A DNA stretch of 64,000 nucleotides from Hylemonella gracilis ATCC 19624 (GTDB taxonomy: Bacteria; Pseudomonadota; Gammaproteobacteria; Burkholderiales; Burkholderiaceae_C). The notes below the pieces were generated by a model. It had not been told where the DNA came from, made no database searches, and saw nothing but the letters and a program-made list of their open reading frames with translations. The DNA is taken from positions 62,001-126,000 of the forward strand of contig NZ_AEGR01000093.1 of the NCBI RefSeq assembly GCF_000211835.1. The letters are read 5' to 3'. Each line of letters opens with the position of its first letter. The stretch's first letter is position 1. Below are positions 1-13,432 of the stretch, in pieces. Position numbers and translations under genes: made by a program.

Positions 1-96
1 AGGAATCGAATGTTTTGGAGTTCATCCCTGGATTATCCGGCACCGTCGGCCAGATCGCCATCGCAAGTCCCGCCAGCATGCACCGATAATCCCGCC

Positions 97-642
97 ATGG
101 ACTCCTCCGCCTACCTCCGCTCCCACATCCGCACCGTGCCCGATTGGCCCGCACCCGGCGTGCAGTTTCGGGACATCACGCCGCTTTTGCAGGATCCGAA
201 GGTATTTCGCGTTCTCATCGACACATTCGTCCACCGCTACATGGACAAGCATCTCCGTCCAGACGTGGTGGCTGGACTGGATGCGCGTGGTTTCATCATC
301 GGTTCCGTGCTGGCCTATGAGTTGGGCGTGGGCTTCGTGCCGATCCGCAAGAAAGGCAAGCTGCCCTTCACCACGGTTGAAGAAACCTACGAGCTGGAAT
401 ACGGTAGCGCGACCGTCGAATTGCACACGGACGCCGTGCGCCCAGGCGACCGTGTGTTGCTGGTCGACGACCTGATCGCCACGGGAGGCACCATGATGGC
501 AGGCAAGCGTTTGCTTGAAAAACTAGGTGCGCAGGTGATGGAAGGCGCTGCCATCGTGGACCTGCCTGAGCTTCAGGGGTCACGTCGGCTGCGCGAAGGC
601 GGGCTTGCCTTATTCACCTTGGTGGATTTCTCGGGGCACTGA
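97..642 (+). CDS. apt: Adenine phosphoribosyltransferase
   Basis: This 181-residue cytosolic purine-salvage enzyme converts adenine and PRPP to AMP and pyrophosphate. The PRPP-binding loop [13 protein letters not shown] is at about residues 120-132. The N-terminal segment with [16 protein letters not shown] (about residues 16-31) is characteristic of the family. The length matches bacterial Apt (about 170-185 aa). The reading frame is open upstream to position 10, but those 29 extra residues look unrelated to the family, so I use the ATG at 97 ([10 protein letters not shown]). It converges on mnmE, with 47 bases between the two stop codons and no convincing T-tailed terminator between them. 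Family assignment is very secure. Confidence 0.95.
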   Translation: MDSSAYLRSHIRTVPDWPAPGVQFRDITPLLQDPKVFRVLIDTFVHRYMDKHLRPDVVAGLDARGFIIGSVLAYELGVGFVPIRKKGKLPFTTVEETYELEYGSATVELHTDAVRPGDRVLLVDDLIATGGTMMAGKRLLEKLGAQVMEGAAIVDLPELQGSRRLREGGLALFTLVDFSGH

Positions 643-689
643 TCGCGCGCCGTTGTCGCGCATCCCCGGGTCGAAGCGACGGCCTGGGT

Positions 690-2048
690 TCATTTGCCGA
701 TGCAGAAGCGGGAGAAGATCACCCCGAGCAGATCATCGCTGGTGAATTCTCCAGTGATCTCGTTGAGCGCATTCTGCGCCAAGCGCAACTCCTCTGCCAG
801 AAGATCGAGGGCCAAGGCCTTCTCATCCAGATGGCACTCGGCAGCTTGCAGATGCCGGCTCACGCTGCGCAAAGCCTGTACATGCCGCTCCCGCGCCAGG
901 AACAGGCCTTCGGGCGCACTTTGCCAGCCCACCGTGCGCAACAAGGCTTGTCGCAGCAAGTCCAATCCCGCGCCAGTCTTGGCGGAAAGGGAAATACCCG
1001 GCCTGTTCACGGCTTCTGGAGCCTGGTCGTGCTTGTTCCAAATGTGGATGACGGGCACATCTGAAGGCAGGCGCTGAGCCAGGGCTTCGTCCGACGCCAA
1101 GTAGTCCGCCTGTATTTGGCGCGTCAAGTCATGCAGGAAAAGGACGGCATCCGCAGACGCAATCTGCGCCCAGGCACGTTCGATGCCGATGCGTTCCACC
1201 TCGTCTTGGCTCTCCCTCAACCCTGCCGTGTCCACCACATGCAGGGGCACGCCCTCAATCTGGATGGTTTGCTGAACCACGTCACGTGTGGTTCCGGCAA
1301 TGGGCGTGACGATCGCCAGTTCGGCGCCAGCCAGGGCATTGAGCAGCGAGCTCTTGCCAGCATTCGGCTGTCCCGCGATCACGACTTTGATGCCCTCACG
1401 CAGCAGACTGCCTTGCTGCGCCTGCCGCAAAATGACCTGCAATTGCACCTGCAGTCGTGAGAGCTGTCCTTGCGCGTCGGCCTGGCGCAGAAAGTCGATG
1501 TCCTCCTCGGGAAAATCCAGCGTCGCCTCGACGAGCATGCGCAGATGCACCAGGGCTTCGCGCAACTGAGCGATCTCGCGCGAGAAAGCACCTTCCAAGG
1601 AACGGCCCGCGCTGCGGGCAGCGGCCTCGGTGCTGGCGTCGATGAGGTCCGCAACCGCCTCGGCCTGGGCCAAGTCCAGTTTGCCGTTGAGGAACGCCCG
1701 CTGTGTGAATTCGCCGGGCAGGGCGATCCGCGAACCAGGCAAAGCCTCCAGGCACCGCGCCAACAGCAGTTGCAGGACCACCGGGCCACCATGCACCTGC
1801 AACTCAAGCACCTCCTCGCCCGTGTAGGAGTGGGGTGCGGGAAAGTGGATCGCCAAGCCATGGTCGATGGCCTCACCTCGGGCATCGCGCAAGGGCAGAT
1901 AGGTCGCATGGCGCGGCATCAAAGCCTTGCCGCAAACTGCGTGAACGAGCGTGGTCAGATCGCGTCCGCTCGCTCGCACGATGCCCACCGCACCACGCCC
2001 GGGTGCGGTGGCAATTGCGACGATGGGTTCGTGATGGCGCGCCAACAT
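690..2048 (-). CDS. mnmE: tRNA modification GTPase MnmE (TrmE)
   Basis: MnmE works with MnmG to install the carboxymethylaminomethyl group on wobble U34 of certain tRNAs. The 452-residue product shows the N-terminal tetrahydrofolate-binding domain (starts near [14 protein letters not shown]). It has a complete G domain: GQPNAGKSS at about 226-234, GTTRD at 252-256, DTAG at 273-276 and NKHD at 338-341. The obligatory C-terminal CIGK motif, whose Cys is needed for tRNA modification, is present. The frame is open 30 codons further upstream, but family proteins begin near [17 protein letters not shown], so I use the ATG at 2048. Its partner mnmG lies about 18 kb away on the other side of dnaA. 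Confidence 0.96.
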   Translation of the reverse strand: MLARHHEPIVAIATAPGRGAVGIVRASGRDLTTLVHAVCGKALMPRHATYLPLRDARGEAIDHGLAIHFPAPHSYTGEEVLELQVHGGPVVLQLLLARCLEALPGSRIALPGEFTQRAFLNGKLDLAQAEAVADLIDASTEAAARSAGRSLEGAFSREIAQLREALVHLRMLVEATLDFPEEDIDFLRQADAQGQLSRLQVQLQVILRQAQQGSLLREGIKVVIAGQPNAGKSSLLNALAGAELAIVTPIAGTTRDVVQQTIQIEGVPLHVVDTAGLRESQDEVERIGIERAWAQIASADAVLFLHDLTRQIQADYLASDEALAQRLPSDVPVIHIWNKHDQAPEAVNRPGISLSAKTGAGLDLLRQALLRTVGWQSAPEGLFLARERHVQALRSVSRHLQAAECHLDEKALALDLLAEELRLAQNALNEITGEFTSDDLLGVIFSRFCIGK

Positions 2049-2165
2049 GATCCGATTTGACCACTCATCCGAGCACTTCGGATCCATCTCGTGGCATCCG
2101 CAGACCCCTGTGAATTGAGTCGGCACCTGCGTTGACACAGGGGCGCCGTTTGACGCCCGCGGGGT

Positions 2166-3881
2166 TTATCTGAACTTCGGCAGATTGAACTGGGGCGGCA
2201 CACCCATGCGTTTGTTGATGACCCATTGCTGGGCAATCGACAACACGTTGTTGGTCACCCAGTAGAGCACCAGACCAGCCGGGAAGAAGAAGAACATCAC
2301 GCTGAAGACCAGGGGCATGATCCACATCAGCTTGGCCTGCATGGGGTCCGGCGGCGCAGGATTCAGGGCCGTCTGCAGCATGGTGGTCAGCGTCATCAGC
2401 AGCGGCAGGATGTAGTACGGGTCTTGGGTCGAGAGGTCCTTGATCCAAAGTATCCAGGGCGCGTTGCGCATCTCGACGCTGGACAGAAGCACCCAGTACA
2501 GCGCGATGAACACGGGGATCTGGATCATGATGGGCAGGCAGCCGCCCAGCGGATTGACCTTCTCGTCGCGGTAGATGCGCATCATCTCCTGCTGCATCTG
2601 CTGCGGCTTGTCCTTGAGGCGATCGCGCATCTCGGTGATGCGCGGCGCGATGGCCTTCATCTTGGCCATGCTGGCATACGCCTTGGCGTTCAGCCAATAG
2701 AAAGCGATCTTGAGCAAGACCACCAAGGCCACAATGGACCAGCCCCAGTTGTGCAAGAGGTCGTGCAGTTTGTCGAGCAGCCAGTACAAAGGCTTGGCCA
2801 AGATGGTCAGCCAGCCATAGTCCTTGACCAACTCCAGGCCTGGGGCCAAGGCCTCCAGCTGCTTTTCTTCCTGCGGGCCGACAAAGAGCCGCGCGTCGAG
2901 CACGCGCGTGGCGCCCGGCGCAAGCGCCTGCAGCGGTGCGATCATGCCCACCGCATACAGGTTGTTGCTGACCTTGCGCACGAAGATTTCACGTTGCACA
3001 CCATCAGCCAACAGCCAGGCGCTGGCGAAGTAGTGCTGGACCATGGCAACGTAGCCGTTGGTCGATTCCTTGTCGAAATCAGCCTTGCCTTTTTCGATGT
3101 CGCCGAAATCGACCTTGTGGTACTTCTTGGCCTCGGTATAGACCGCCGGGCCCGTGAAGGTGGAATAGAACGAGGAACCACCGGGAATCTTGTTGCCGTC
3201 GCGGACCAATTGCAAGTAGACCTGGGGCGTGACGGATTCCTGACCCACATTGCGCACTTCATGCTTCACATCCACGGCATAGCTGCCTCGCTGAAGCGTG
3301 TAAGTCTTGAGAAGTTGAACGCCACCGGAAACAGGTGATTCGAATTGGACCTTCAGCGTGTCTGCTCCATCCCTGAGTTCACGCTCGCTGCTGACCAGTT
3401 TCATCACGGTCTTGTGGGTCGGCAGATCCGCACCGCCGATCAGACCCGTCTGGGACAAGTAGACCCGATCCTTGCTTTCGTCGAAAAGGACAACCGGCGT
3501 TTGCACGTCATGGGACTCGTGATGGCGCAGAAATTCTGAACGCACCAATGAACCGCCTTCCGTGTCGAAAGTCAGCTTCAGGACGTCGGTCGAGACCGTC
3601 ACACGCTCACGGGGCAGGGAAGAAACGGCCTGCGCTGCTGCCTGGATGGCTGCCACACCCCCGTCAACCCCCGTTGTCGCAAGCTGTCGCGCCTGGGGCA
3701 CTTCTGGATTCTGGGCTGAGACCGGGGTCTGTTCGGCTGGCGCGACAGGCTTGGCCACGGCGGCGGTCGGTGAAGGGAAGAACGTTGCCGGACGTCCGTT
3801 GTGAATCTGCCATTGGTCCCAAAGCAGAACTATGGAGAAGCCGAAAATCACCCAGAGGATGGTGCGGCGGATGTCGTTCAT
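2166..3881 (-). CDS. yidC: Membrane protein insertase YidC
   Basis: YidC inserts and folds inner-membrane proteins, alone or with SecYEG. The 571-residue protein has an N-terminal transmembrane helix (about residues 7-23). A large periplasmic beta-sandwich domain of the Gram-negative type (P1) follows, to about residue 350. The C-terminal Oxa1/YidC core contains several hydrophobic segments and the cytoplasmic loop around KMKAIAPRITEMRDRLKDKP. The start ATG at 3881 (MNDIRRTILW) overlaps the yidD stop as ATGA, so translation is probably coupled. The conserved order rpmH-rnpA-yidD-yidC-mnmE supports the call. Confidence 0.97.
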   Translation of the reverse strand: MNDIRRTILWVIFGFSIVLLWDQWQIHNGRPATFFPSPTAAVAKPVAPAEQTPVSAQNPEVPQARQLATTGVDGGVAAIQAAAQAVSSLPRERVTVSTDVLKLTFDTEGGSLVRSEFLRHHESHDVQTPVVLFDESKDRVYLSQTGLIGGADLPTHKTVMKLVSSERELRDGADTLKVQFESPVSGGVQLLKTYTLQRGSYAVDVKHEVRNVGQESVTPQVYLQLVRDGNKIPGGSSFYSTFTGPAVYTEAKKYHKVDFGDIEKGKADFDKESTNGYVAMVQHYFASAWLLADGVQREIFVRKVSNNLYAVGMIAPLQALAPGATRVLDARLFVGPQEEKQLEALAPGLELVKDYGWLTILAKPLYWLLDKLHDLLHNWGWSIVALVVLLKIAFYWLNAKAYASMAKMKAIAPRITEMRDRLKDKPQQMQQEMMRIYRDEKVNPLGGCLPIMIQIPVFIALYWVLLSSVEMRNAPWILWIKDLSTQDPYYILPLLMTLTTMLQTALNPAPPDPMQAKLMWIMPLVFSVMFFFFPAGLVLYWVTNNVLSIAQQWVINKRMGVPPQFNLPKFR

Positions 3882-4159
3882 GTCGTTTTCTTTTCCGAAA
3901 GGGATTTCAACAAGCCTGTGAATAAACGCGGCTTTTGCTCGGGAACAGGATCGTGTCCGCCAGCGCACCAAGGATGACAGCGCAACAGACGCGCCACGGT
4001 CAGCGCACTGCCGGCAACCGCCCCATGCGCGTCCAGGGCTTGCAGGGCGTATCGTGAGCAGGTCGGCTCAAATCGGCACGCCGAGCCTAGCCAGGGGCTC
4101 AAAAAATAGCGATACCCTTGAACGAGGGCCATCAGCATGCGGGCAGGCCAGCGCAACAT
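3878..4159 (-). CDS. yidD: Membrane protein insertion efficiency factor YidD
   Basis: This 93-residue protein of the YidD (haemolysin/DUF37) family assists YidC-dependent insertion at the inner membrane. The diagnostic segment runs from GYRYFLSPWLGSACRFEPTC through SRYALQALDAHGA to CHPWCAGGHDPVP and contains the conserved cysteines. The frame is open to 4426, but that stretch only shadows rnpA. The ATG at 4159 (MLRWPARMLM) overlaps the last base of the rnpA stop (TGATG). Its own stop overlaps the yidC start (ATGA). Both junctions suggest translational coupling in the order rnpA-yidD-yidC. Confidence 0.94.
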   Translation of the reverse strand: MLRWPARMLMALVQGYRYFLSPWLGSACRFEPTCSRYALQALDAHGAVAGSALTVARLLRCHPWCAGGHDPVPEQKPRLFTGLLKSLSEKKTT

Positions 4160-4587
4160 CAAGTTCTGCCTTTGCTCATGCCCGCTGCCCGCGTGAAGAG
4201 ACGTTGAAGTTCCGTACGCACGGCGTCGCGCAACAGGGCTGACGCGGCACTGCGAAACTGATCCGCACCGTAGGCCATCTTCAAGCGCACCAGAAACACT
4301 GATTGCGGCATCATCGTGCGCAGGGCATGCACGTGTTCCTCGCCCACGCCAAAAATCTGACGCCTGATGAGATTGCGAGTGACAGCCCTTTTGGCCCAAC
4401 GCTTGGGCGTGACAGCGCCAAGCCAAGGCCCTTCGCCGGGGAACAAGACAGGCACTTGCACAGGTATTTGTCCAACCGGGGTTTGCAAGGCCAAGCCATG
4501 CAAGACGAAATGCTCCGTGCGTGCCAAGGGCGGGCTGGAGCGCAGAGCCTCAAATTGAGGCTGAGCCCGCAGCCGACGCGCTTTCAA
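4159..4587 (-). CDS. rnpA: Ribonuclease P protein component
   Basis: RnpA is the protein cofactor of RNase P, which removes 5' leaders from tRNA precursors. The signature KRAVTRNLIRR lies centrally, and the protein ends just before yidD. Family proteins begin with a short basic segment close to ...LKxRxQFxA. Here the matching segment is KARRLRAQPQFEAL, and the only start codon at that point is TTG at 4587, which gives 142 residues. An ATG at 4662 would add 25 residues inside rpmH and looks wrong. A clear Shine-Dalgarno was not seen for the TTG, so coupling to rpmH translation is likely. Family call secure, start uncertain. Confidence 0.88.
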   Translation of the reverse strand: MKARRLRAQPQFEALRSSPPLARTEHFVLHGLALQTPVGQIPVQVPVLFPGEGPWLGAVTPKRWAKRAVTRNLIRRQIFGVGEEHVHALRTMMPQSVFLVRLKMAYGADQFRSAASALLRDAVRTELQRLFTRAAGMSKGRT

Positions 4588-4600
4588 TGAGAGGCGCGAC

Positions 4601-4735
4601 TCAGACAGCCAAGCGCTTGCGGCCCTTGGCGCGCCGCGCGTTGATGACGGCGCGGCCGCCACGCGTCTTCATGCGAACCAGAAAACCGTGGGTGCGGGCG
4701 CGGCGGATCTTGGAGGGTTGGTATGTGCGTTTCAT
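4601..4735 (-). CDS. rpmH: 50S ribosomal protein L34
   Basis: This 44-residue, very basic protein of the large ribosomal subunit begins [18 protein letters not shown] and ends [11 protein letters not shown], which is the L34 pattern. It is the first gene of the minus-strand block rpmH-rnpA-yidD-yidC-mnmE and lies directly beside the dnaA regulatory region, as in most proteobacteria. A sigma70-like promoter is visible upstream. The gene is short but beyond doubt. Confidence 0.97.
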   Translation of the reverse strand: MKRTYQPSKIRRARTHGFLVRMKTRGGRAVINARRAKGRKRLAV

Positions 4736-4934
4736 GGAATGTCTACCTTGGGGAAACCTTGGATTATCCCAAAAAAATGCATTCCCGACAATGAGACGGT
4801 CAGCACCTCCATCTCACCGCGGCCAGCGGCATGGCGGAACCTGGCGGCTGGGCAGATGGTGTGGATAAATTATTGACAAGGTACAATCTCCATCCTTAGT
4901 TCATGCCACATATCCACAACAGAATGATTTCCGC
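4736..4934. other. rpmH-dnaA intergenic region with DnaA boxes, candidate origin or dnaA autoregulatory region
   Basis: This 199-base gap holds TGTGGATAA at 4860-4868, an exact reverse complement of the consensus DnaA box TTATCCACA. A near-box ATATCCACA (one mismatch) is at 4910-4918. A perfect -35 hexamer TTGACA at 4873-4878 follows the exact box directly. The best downstream -10 candidates are TACAAT at 4882-4887 (too close for that -35) or a weak TTAGTT at 4896-4901, so the promoter is not settled. The arrangement fits DnaA autorepression and possibly an origin subregion. Confidence 0.55.
4763..4791 (-). promoter_or_regulatory. Candidate sigma70 promoter of rpmH-rnpA-yidD-yidC
   Basis: Read on the minus strand, TTGTCG (4791-4786) is followed after 17 bases by GATAAT (4768-4763). 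That is four of six and five of six matches to the sigma70 hexamers. The predicted start near 4756 leaves a leader of about 20 bases before rpmH. Confidence 0.5.
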
Positions 4935-6368
4935 ATGAGCGACGGATTCTTCCACGCCCAGCAGGGCTCCACCCAGGATATCGGGCACAGCCTTTGGCAG
5001 GCATGTGTGGATCAGCTGGCGCAAGAGTTGCCGGAACAGCAGTTCAATACCTGGATTCGGCCCTTGTCCGCCCGCTTGGCCGATGACTATTCGTCTTTGA
5101 CACTGTACGTTGTCAATCGCTTCAAGCTGGACTGGATACGTGCTCAGTACAGCAAGCGCATTGCTGCCTTGCTGGAAAGCATCTACGGGCAACCCATTGC
5201 CTTGGAGTTGGCGATCGCACCTCGCGAAAACGTCAATGCCGTGAGGAATCAGATTGCCTCTTTTGTCGACGCGGAATCACTGCCCGAGGCCATACCCGTA
5301 GAAGAAGTTTCCTACAGTGTGGCTTCGGTTCAATCAGCGTCATCCAGCCGCCATCGCCTCAACACGGCGTTGACTTTTGATACCTTGGTGGAAGGGACGG
5401 CGAACCGCATGGCAAGGGCAGCGGCCATGCACGTGGCTGGCTCTCCGGGGCAGCTCTACAACCCCCTCTTCATCTATGGCAGCACGGGTTTGGGCAAAAC
5501 CCACCTGATCCATGCTGTGGGCAACCGCCTGCTGGCGGAAAAACCGGGCGCCAAGGTGCTTTACACACACGCGGAGTGGTTTGTCACCGACGTGGTGAAG
5601 GCCTACCAGCGCAAGACGTTCGACGAGTTCAAGGACAAGTACCACTCGCTGGACCTGTTGCTGATTGACGATGTGCAGTTCTTCGCTGGCAAAGACCGCA
5701 CCCAGGAAGAATTTTTCAACGCGTTCGAGGCGCTGCTCGCGAAAAAAAGCCACATCGTGATGACCAGCGACACCTATCCCAAGGGATTGCTCGACATCAA
5801 CCAAAGGCTCGTCTCACGTTTCGATTCCGGCCTGACCGTCGCCATTGAGCCCCCCGAGCTGGAAATGCGCGTGGCCATCCTGATCAACAAGGCGCAAAGC
5901 GAAGGCGCGAGCATGCCAGAGGAGGTCGCATTTTTCGTCGCCAAGAACGTGCGTTCCAACGTGCGTGAGTTGGAAGGCGCACTGCGCAAGATCCTGGCGT
6001 ATTCGCGCTTCAACCAGAAGGAAGTGTCGATCCAGTTGGCGCGTGAAGCCTTGCGTGACCTTCTGTCCATCCAAAATCGGCAAATTTCCGTCGAAAACAT
6101 CCAGAAAACGGTGGCCGATTACTACAAGATCAAGGTGGCAGACATGTACAGCAAGAAACGGCCTGCGTCGATTGCGCGGCCCCGTCAGATTGCCATGTAC
6201 CTGGCCAAGGAATTGACGCAGAAAAGCCTTCCAGAAATCGGCGAGTTGTTCGGGGGCCGTGACCACACAACCGTGCTGCATGCCGTGCGCAAAATTTCAG
6301 GCGAACGCCAACAGCTGACTGAATTGAACCAACAACTGCATGTGCTGGAACAGACCCTCAAAGGATGA
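4935..6368 (+). CDS. dnaA: Chromosomal replication initiator protein DnaA
   Basis: DnaA binds origin boxes as an AAA+ ATPase and melts the origin to start replication. The 477-residue protein has all four domains. Domain I starts at [22 protein letters not shown] (about 20-41). A variable linker covers about 90-145. The AAA+ domain has Walker [10 protein letters not shown] at 182-190 and Walker [10 protein letters not shown]. The C-terminal DNA-binding domain carries the signature [11 protein letters not shown] near residue 430. The ATG at 4935 gives the normal N-terminus. Exact DnaA boxes lie on both sides of the gene. Confidence 0.98.
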   Translation: MSDGFFHAQQGSTQDIGHSLWQACVDQLAQELPEQQFNTWIRPLSARLADDYSSLTLYVVNRFKLDWIRAQYSKRIAALLESIYGQPIALELAIAPRENVNAVRNQIASFVDAESLPEAIPVEEVSYSVASVQSASSSRHRLNTALTFDTLVEGTANRMARAAAMHVAGSPGQLYNPLFIYGSTGLGKTHLIHAVGNRLLAEKPGAKVLYTHAEWFVTDVVKAYQRKTFDEFKDKYHSLDLLLIDDVQFFAGKDRTQEEFFNAFEALLAKKSHIVMTSDTYPKGLLDINQRLVSRFDSGLTVAIEPPELEMRVAILINKAQSEGASMPEEVAFFVAKNVRSNVRELEGALRKILAYSRFNQKEVSIQLAREALRDLLSIQNRQISVENIQKTVADYYKIKVADMYSKKRPASIARPRQIAMYLAKELTQKSLPEIGELFGGRDHTTVLHAVRKISGERQQLTELNQQLHVLEQTLKG

Positions 6369-6630
6369 GATCCCAATAGGACATCATCAAGACTGCAAAC
6401 CCTGGGGATAGTTTTGGGATAAGAACGCACTTATCCACAGCTTTTTTAAAAAGAGCCGACTTGTTCAAATTGCTACGCATGCAAAAAGATTTCGTCCCAC
6501 AGGCTAGTCATCATCGCAAGTGCTTGATAAAAAAAGAGAAAATGCAGCTGTCCACAGAAACCAGCTGACTTCTATCTACGACTACTAATTTTTAATAAAG
6601 ATTCTGGAAGTTATTCAAGAAGAGGTTGAC
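6369..6630. other. dnaA-dnaN intergenic region, candidate oriC with DnaA boxes and AT-rich segment
   Basis: An exact DnaA box TTATCCACA is at 6431-6439. Two reverse-orientation near-boxes with two mismatches each (TGGGGATAG at 6403-6411, TTGGGATAA at 6414-6422) lie just before it. A further degenerate one is at 6548-6556 (CTGTCCACA). From about 6571 to 6620 the sequence is markedly AT-rich for this genome and resembles an unwinding element. No gene is seen here. The dnaN promoter must lie in the same region. Confidence 0.6.
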
Positions 6631-10375
<3,745 letters not shown>

Positions 10376-10403
10376 GTTCCTACACAAGTACAAGGAGATG
10401 ACC

Positions 10404-11693
10404 ATGGGAATGTTCAGTTGGCAGAAAAAAGACATCGAGGTGCTCGCTCAGGGCGGCGTGATCGCGCCCGATGAACGCTTGTCCTGGGGGCAGACCACCG
10501 CCATGGGCGTGCAGCACGTGATCGCCATGTTCGGTGCGACGGTGTTGGCTCCCATCCTGATGGGCATCGACCCCAATGTGGCGGTGCTGATGAGCGGCAT
10601 CGGCACCCTGATCTTCTTTCTCATCACCGGTGGCAAGGTGCCGAGTTATTTGGGCTCGTCTTTTGCCTTCATCGGTGTGGTGATCGCCGCCACGGGTTAC
10701 GCTGGTTCTGGCCTCAATGGCAATTTGGGCGTGGCGTTGGGCGGCATCGTGGCGTGCGGTGTGGTGTACATCGTGATCGGTGCCGTTGTTCAGGTGATTG
10801 GCATTGGCTGGATTGAGCGACTGATGCCGCCCGTGGTCACCGGCTCCGTTGTGGCCGTGATTGGCTTGAACCTGGCGGTGGTGCCGATCAAGAACATGGC
10901 GCCCACCAACTTTGATGCCTGGATGCAAGCCGTGACCTTTTTGTGCGTCGGGGCTGTCGCGGTGTTTACACGCGGCATGGCGCAGCGCTTGCTGATCCTC
11001 CTCGGGCTGATCCTGGCCAGTGTCATTTACGCCCTGCTGACCAATGGAATGGGCTGGGGCAAGCCCTTGGATCTGTCGGGCATCGCCGCCGCGGCGTGGC
11101 TCGGTTTGCCAACCTTCACGGCCCCGGTCTTCAGTGCACCGGCCATGCTGCTGATCGCGCCGGTGGCGGTCATTCTGGTCGCCGAGAATCTGGGACACAT
11201 CAAGGCAGTGACGGCCATGACGGGCCGTAACCTTGATCCTTACCTGGGCCGGGCCTTCATCGGTGACGGTGTGGCCACGGTGGTCAGCGGCGCGGCGGGC
11301 GGCACCGGCGTGACGACCTATGCCGAGAACATCGGCGTCATGGCCGCGACCAAGATTTACTCCACGGCCGTGTTTGTCGTGGCCGCCCTGATCGCTGTGC
11401 TCTTGGGTTTCAGCCCCAAGTTTGGCGCCGTGATCCAGGCCATCCCCTTGCCCGTGATGGGTGGCGTTTCCATCGTCGTCTTCGGCTTGATTGCCGTGGC
11501 GGGCGCGCGCATCTGGGTGGACAACAAGGTGGACTTCTCGGACAACCGCAACCTCATCGTCGCGGCCATCACCCTGATCCTGGGCACGGGCGATTTCACC
11601 CTGCGTTTTGGCGGCTTCGCCCTGGGCGGCATCGGTACCGCCACGTTTGGCGCGGTGCTGCTGTGGGCCTTGCTCGGTCGTTCGGCGAAATAA
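10404..11693 (+). CDS. NCS2-family nucleobase permease (uracil/xanthine type, UraA-like)
   Basis: This 429-residue inner-membrane protein has about 12-14 hydrophobic segments and belongs to the nucleobase:cation symporter-2 family. Family features are [14 protein letters not shown] near residue 40, [11 protein letters not shown], which carries the conserved substrate-site Glu, and the [13 protein letters not shown] segment. UraA/RutG-like pyrimidine transport seems likelier than xanthine or urate transport, but the substrate cannot be fixed from sequence. AAGGAG at 10392-10397 is six bases before the ATG at 10404, which decides that start over the ATG at 10398. Only 28 bases separate it from gyrB, and a strong terminator follows. 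Confidence 0.88.
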   Translation: MGMFSWQKKDIEVLAQGGVIAPDERLSWGQTTAMGVQHVIAMFGATVLAPILMGIDPNVAVLMSGIGTLIFFLITGGKVPSYLGSSFAFIGVVIAATGYAGSGLNGNLGVALGGIVACGVVYIVIGAVVQVIGIGWIERLMPPVVTGSVVAVIGLNLAVVPIKNMAPTNFDAWMQAVTFLCVGAVAVFTRGMAQRLLILLGLILASVIYALLTNGMGWGKPLDLSGIAAAAWLGLPTFTAPVFSAPAMLLIAPVAVILVAENLGHIKAVTAMTGRNLDPYLGRAFIGDGVATVVSGAAGGTGVTTYAENIGVMAATKIYSTAVFVVAALIAVLLGFSPKFGAVIQAIPLPVMGGVSIVVFGLIAVAGARIWVDNKVDFSDNRNLIVAAITLILGTGDFTLRFGGFALGGIGTATFGAVLLWALLGRSAK

Positions 11694-11732
11694 ACAGCCC
11701 GCGACGCCAAAAACAACCGTAAAACACGGAAG

Positions 11733-11764
11733 AACGGCGTGGCTGAGGGCACGCCGTTTTTTTT
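11733..11764 (+). terminator. Rho-independent terminator after the nucleobase permease
   Basis: ACGGCGTG (11734-11741) pairs perfectly with CACGCCGT (11750-11757) across an eight-base loop. Seven further T residues follow directly. It probably ends the gyrB/permease transcript. Confidence 0.85.
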
Positions 11765-11816
11765 GGGCGGGGAGCACGCATAATTCAACCCACCCTCCGC
11801 AGAAGCCACCCGGTTC

Positions 11817-13400
11817 ATGAGCGAGAAGACACCCTTCGAGATCGCCCGCGAAACGCTCAAGCAGATCACGCTGCGTAAGCTACCGCCGACGCCGGTCAAC
11901 TACCAGGCCATCTACCACGCGGTTGCTGGTTTGCCGCAGGTGGAACTGTTCCCTGAGGAACACTTGCGCCGGATTGCCCAGGCTTTGCCCGCCCGCAATC
12001 CGGGGCAGGAAAAGCAATTGGGCCTCTTGGATTACGCGATCAGCCAGCGCAATTGGTTGGGGGTGCAAAACGCCCTGCTCGGGTACTCAGGGTTTGCCGT
12101 GCCCAGCGGCGTGCCGCATCCCGCGGCGCCAGAACCCCTCTCCGCCGATGCGCCGAGCATGATGCCTCAGGTCCTCGAGCAGGTCGCCCGGCTCATCGAG
12201 TTCGCGCAACCGGCGTTCGGGGGTGAAGACACTCGCTTTCACGAGCGCATGCAGCAGACCTTGCAGGCTTTGCGCGATCCCGAGACCAGCGTCATCAGGG
12301 TTCGAAGTCTCTTGGCTGACTTCAACCACCGCTTGTCCTTCGCCGCAGAGGAACAGTCCGAGATCCGACTGGCCTTGTTCAAACTCCTTCAGCTGATCAT
12401 CAAGAACATTGGTGAACTGAGCCCCGACGATGCGTGGTTGCAGGGGCAGATCAATGCGCTGCAAGCCGCCGCGCAACCCCCCTTGACGCTGCGCCGTCTG
12501 GACGAGGTTGAGCATCAGCTCAAGGACGTGATCTTCAAACAGACCGAGGCCAAAGGCCGTGCCATCGAAGCGCAGGAGTCCTTGCGGCAGATGTTGGCGG
12601 CGTTCATCACCCGTCTCTCACAGGTCACGGCTTCCAGCAGCGATTACCAGGAAAAGATGGAAGACAGCCTGCGCGATCTGGAACAGGCCAAGACCCTGGA
12701 GGACATCGGCCCTGTGCTGCGCGGCTTGATCCGCGCGACCCGAGACATGCGGCTGGAGACGGTCAATGTGGGCGAAGAACTGCAGTCCATGCGCGCGCAG
12801 GTGCAAGCCAAGGAGGCGGAGCTGCGCAAGTTGCAGGCGGAGCTGGAGCGCTTGAGTGCTCAGGTCCGTCACGATGGGCTCACTGGGGCGCTCAACCGGC
12901 AGGGTCTCGACGAGGCCTTTGTGCGCGAACTTTCCACCGTGCGGCGCAAGGACGCGCCTTTGTGCGTCGCCTTGCTCGACATCGACAATTTCAAGCGCCT
13001 CAACGATGCCCGTGGGCATGAAACGGGCGACGTGGCCTTGCAGCACTTGGTGGCTGTCGCCAAGGAAAACCTGCGTCCTCAGGATACGCTGGCCCGGTAT
13101 GGCGGGGAAGAATTCGTGATCTTGTTGCCAGAGACCGGGCTGGAGCAGGCCATGGAAGTCATGATCCGGTTGCAGCGTGAACTGAGCAAGCGCTTCTTCC
13201 TCGCGCGCCCGAAACAGGGTGTGAAGACCGAGAGCGGCGGTGAGGTCGCCAGCGCTGATCAGGAGAAGATTTTCATCACTTTCAGCGCAGGGGTTGCCCA
13301 GTTGACTGTCGATGAAACGGCGGAGCAGGCCTTGCATCGTGCCGATCAAGCCATGTACTTGGCCAAGCGCGCGGGCAAGAACCGCGTGGTCGCGGCCTGA
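11817..13400 (+). CDS. GGDEF-domain diguanylate cyclase with helical N-terminus
   Basis: This protein probably makes cyclic di-GMP from two GTP. The first 340 residues of 527 are mostly helical with no obvious transmembrane segment, and they end in a coiled coil (about residues 322-345, rich in Glu, Lys and Arg). A GGDEF domain follows, with LDIDNFKRLND and an intact active-site motif GGEEF at 429-433. No RxxD inhibitory site is evident at the usual place. The N-terminal MSEKTPFEIARETLKQ together with PTPVNYQAIYH resembles a Pseudomonas/Burkholderiales subgroup of cytoplasmic or pole-associated cyclases, but the localisation is inference. Confidence 0.88.
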   Translation: MSEKTPFEIARETLKQITLRKLPPTPVNYQAIYHAVAGLPQVELFPEEHLRRIAQALPARNPGQEKQLGLLDYAISQRNWLGVQNALLGYSGFAVPSGVPHPAAPEPLSADAPSMMPQVLEQVARLIEFAQPAFGGEDTRFHERMQQTLQALRDPETSVIRVRSLLADFNHRLSFAAEEQSEIRLALFKLLQLIIKNIGELSPDDAWLQGQINALQAAAQPPLTLRRLDEVEHQLKDVIFKQTEAKGRAIEAQESLRQMLAAFITRLSQVTASSSDYQEKMEDSLRDLEQAKTLEDIGPVLRGLIRATRDMRLETVNVGEELQSMRAQVQAKEAELRKLQAELERLSAQVRHDGLTGALNRQGLDEAFVRELSTVRRKDAPLCVALLDIDNFKRLNDARGHETGDVALQHLVAVAKENLRPQDTLARYGGEEFVILLPETGLEQAMEVMIRLQRELSKRFFLARPKQGVKTESGGEVASADQEKIFITFSAGVAQLTVDETAEQALHRADQAMYLAKRAGKNRVVAA

Positions 13401-13432
13401 GACGGGTTCAAGGATTCAAGGAGTTTGCCATC

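Noticed and set aside
10380-11777. A 465-codon minus-strand frame opposite the nucleobase permease
   Set aside because: The His/Gln/Asp-rich product is the usual complement of membrane-protein codons, with no family match.
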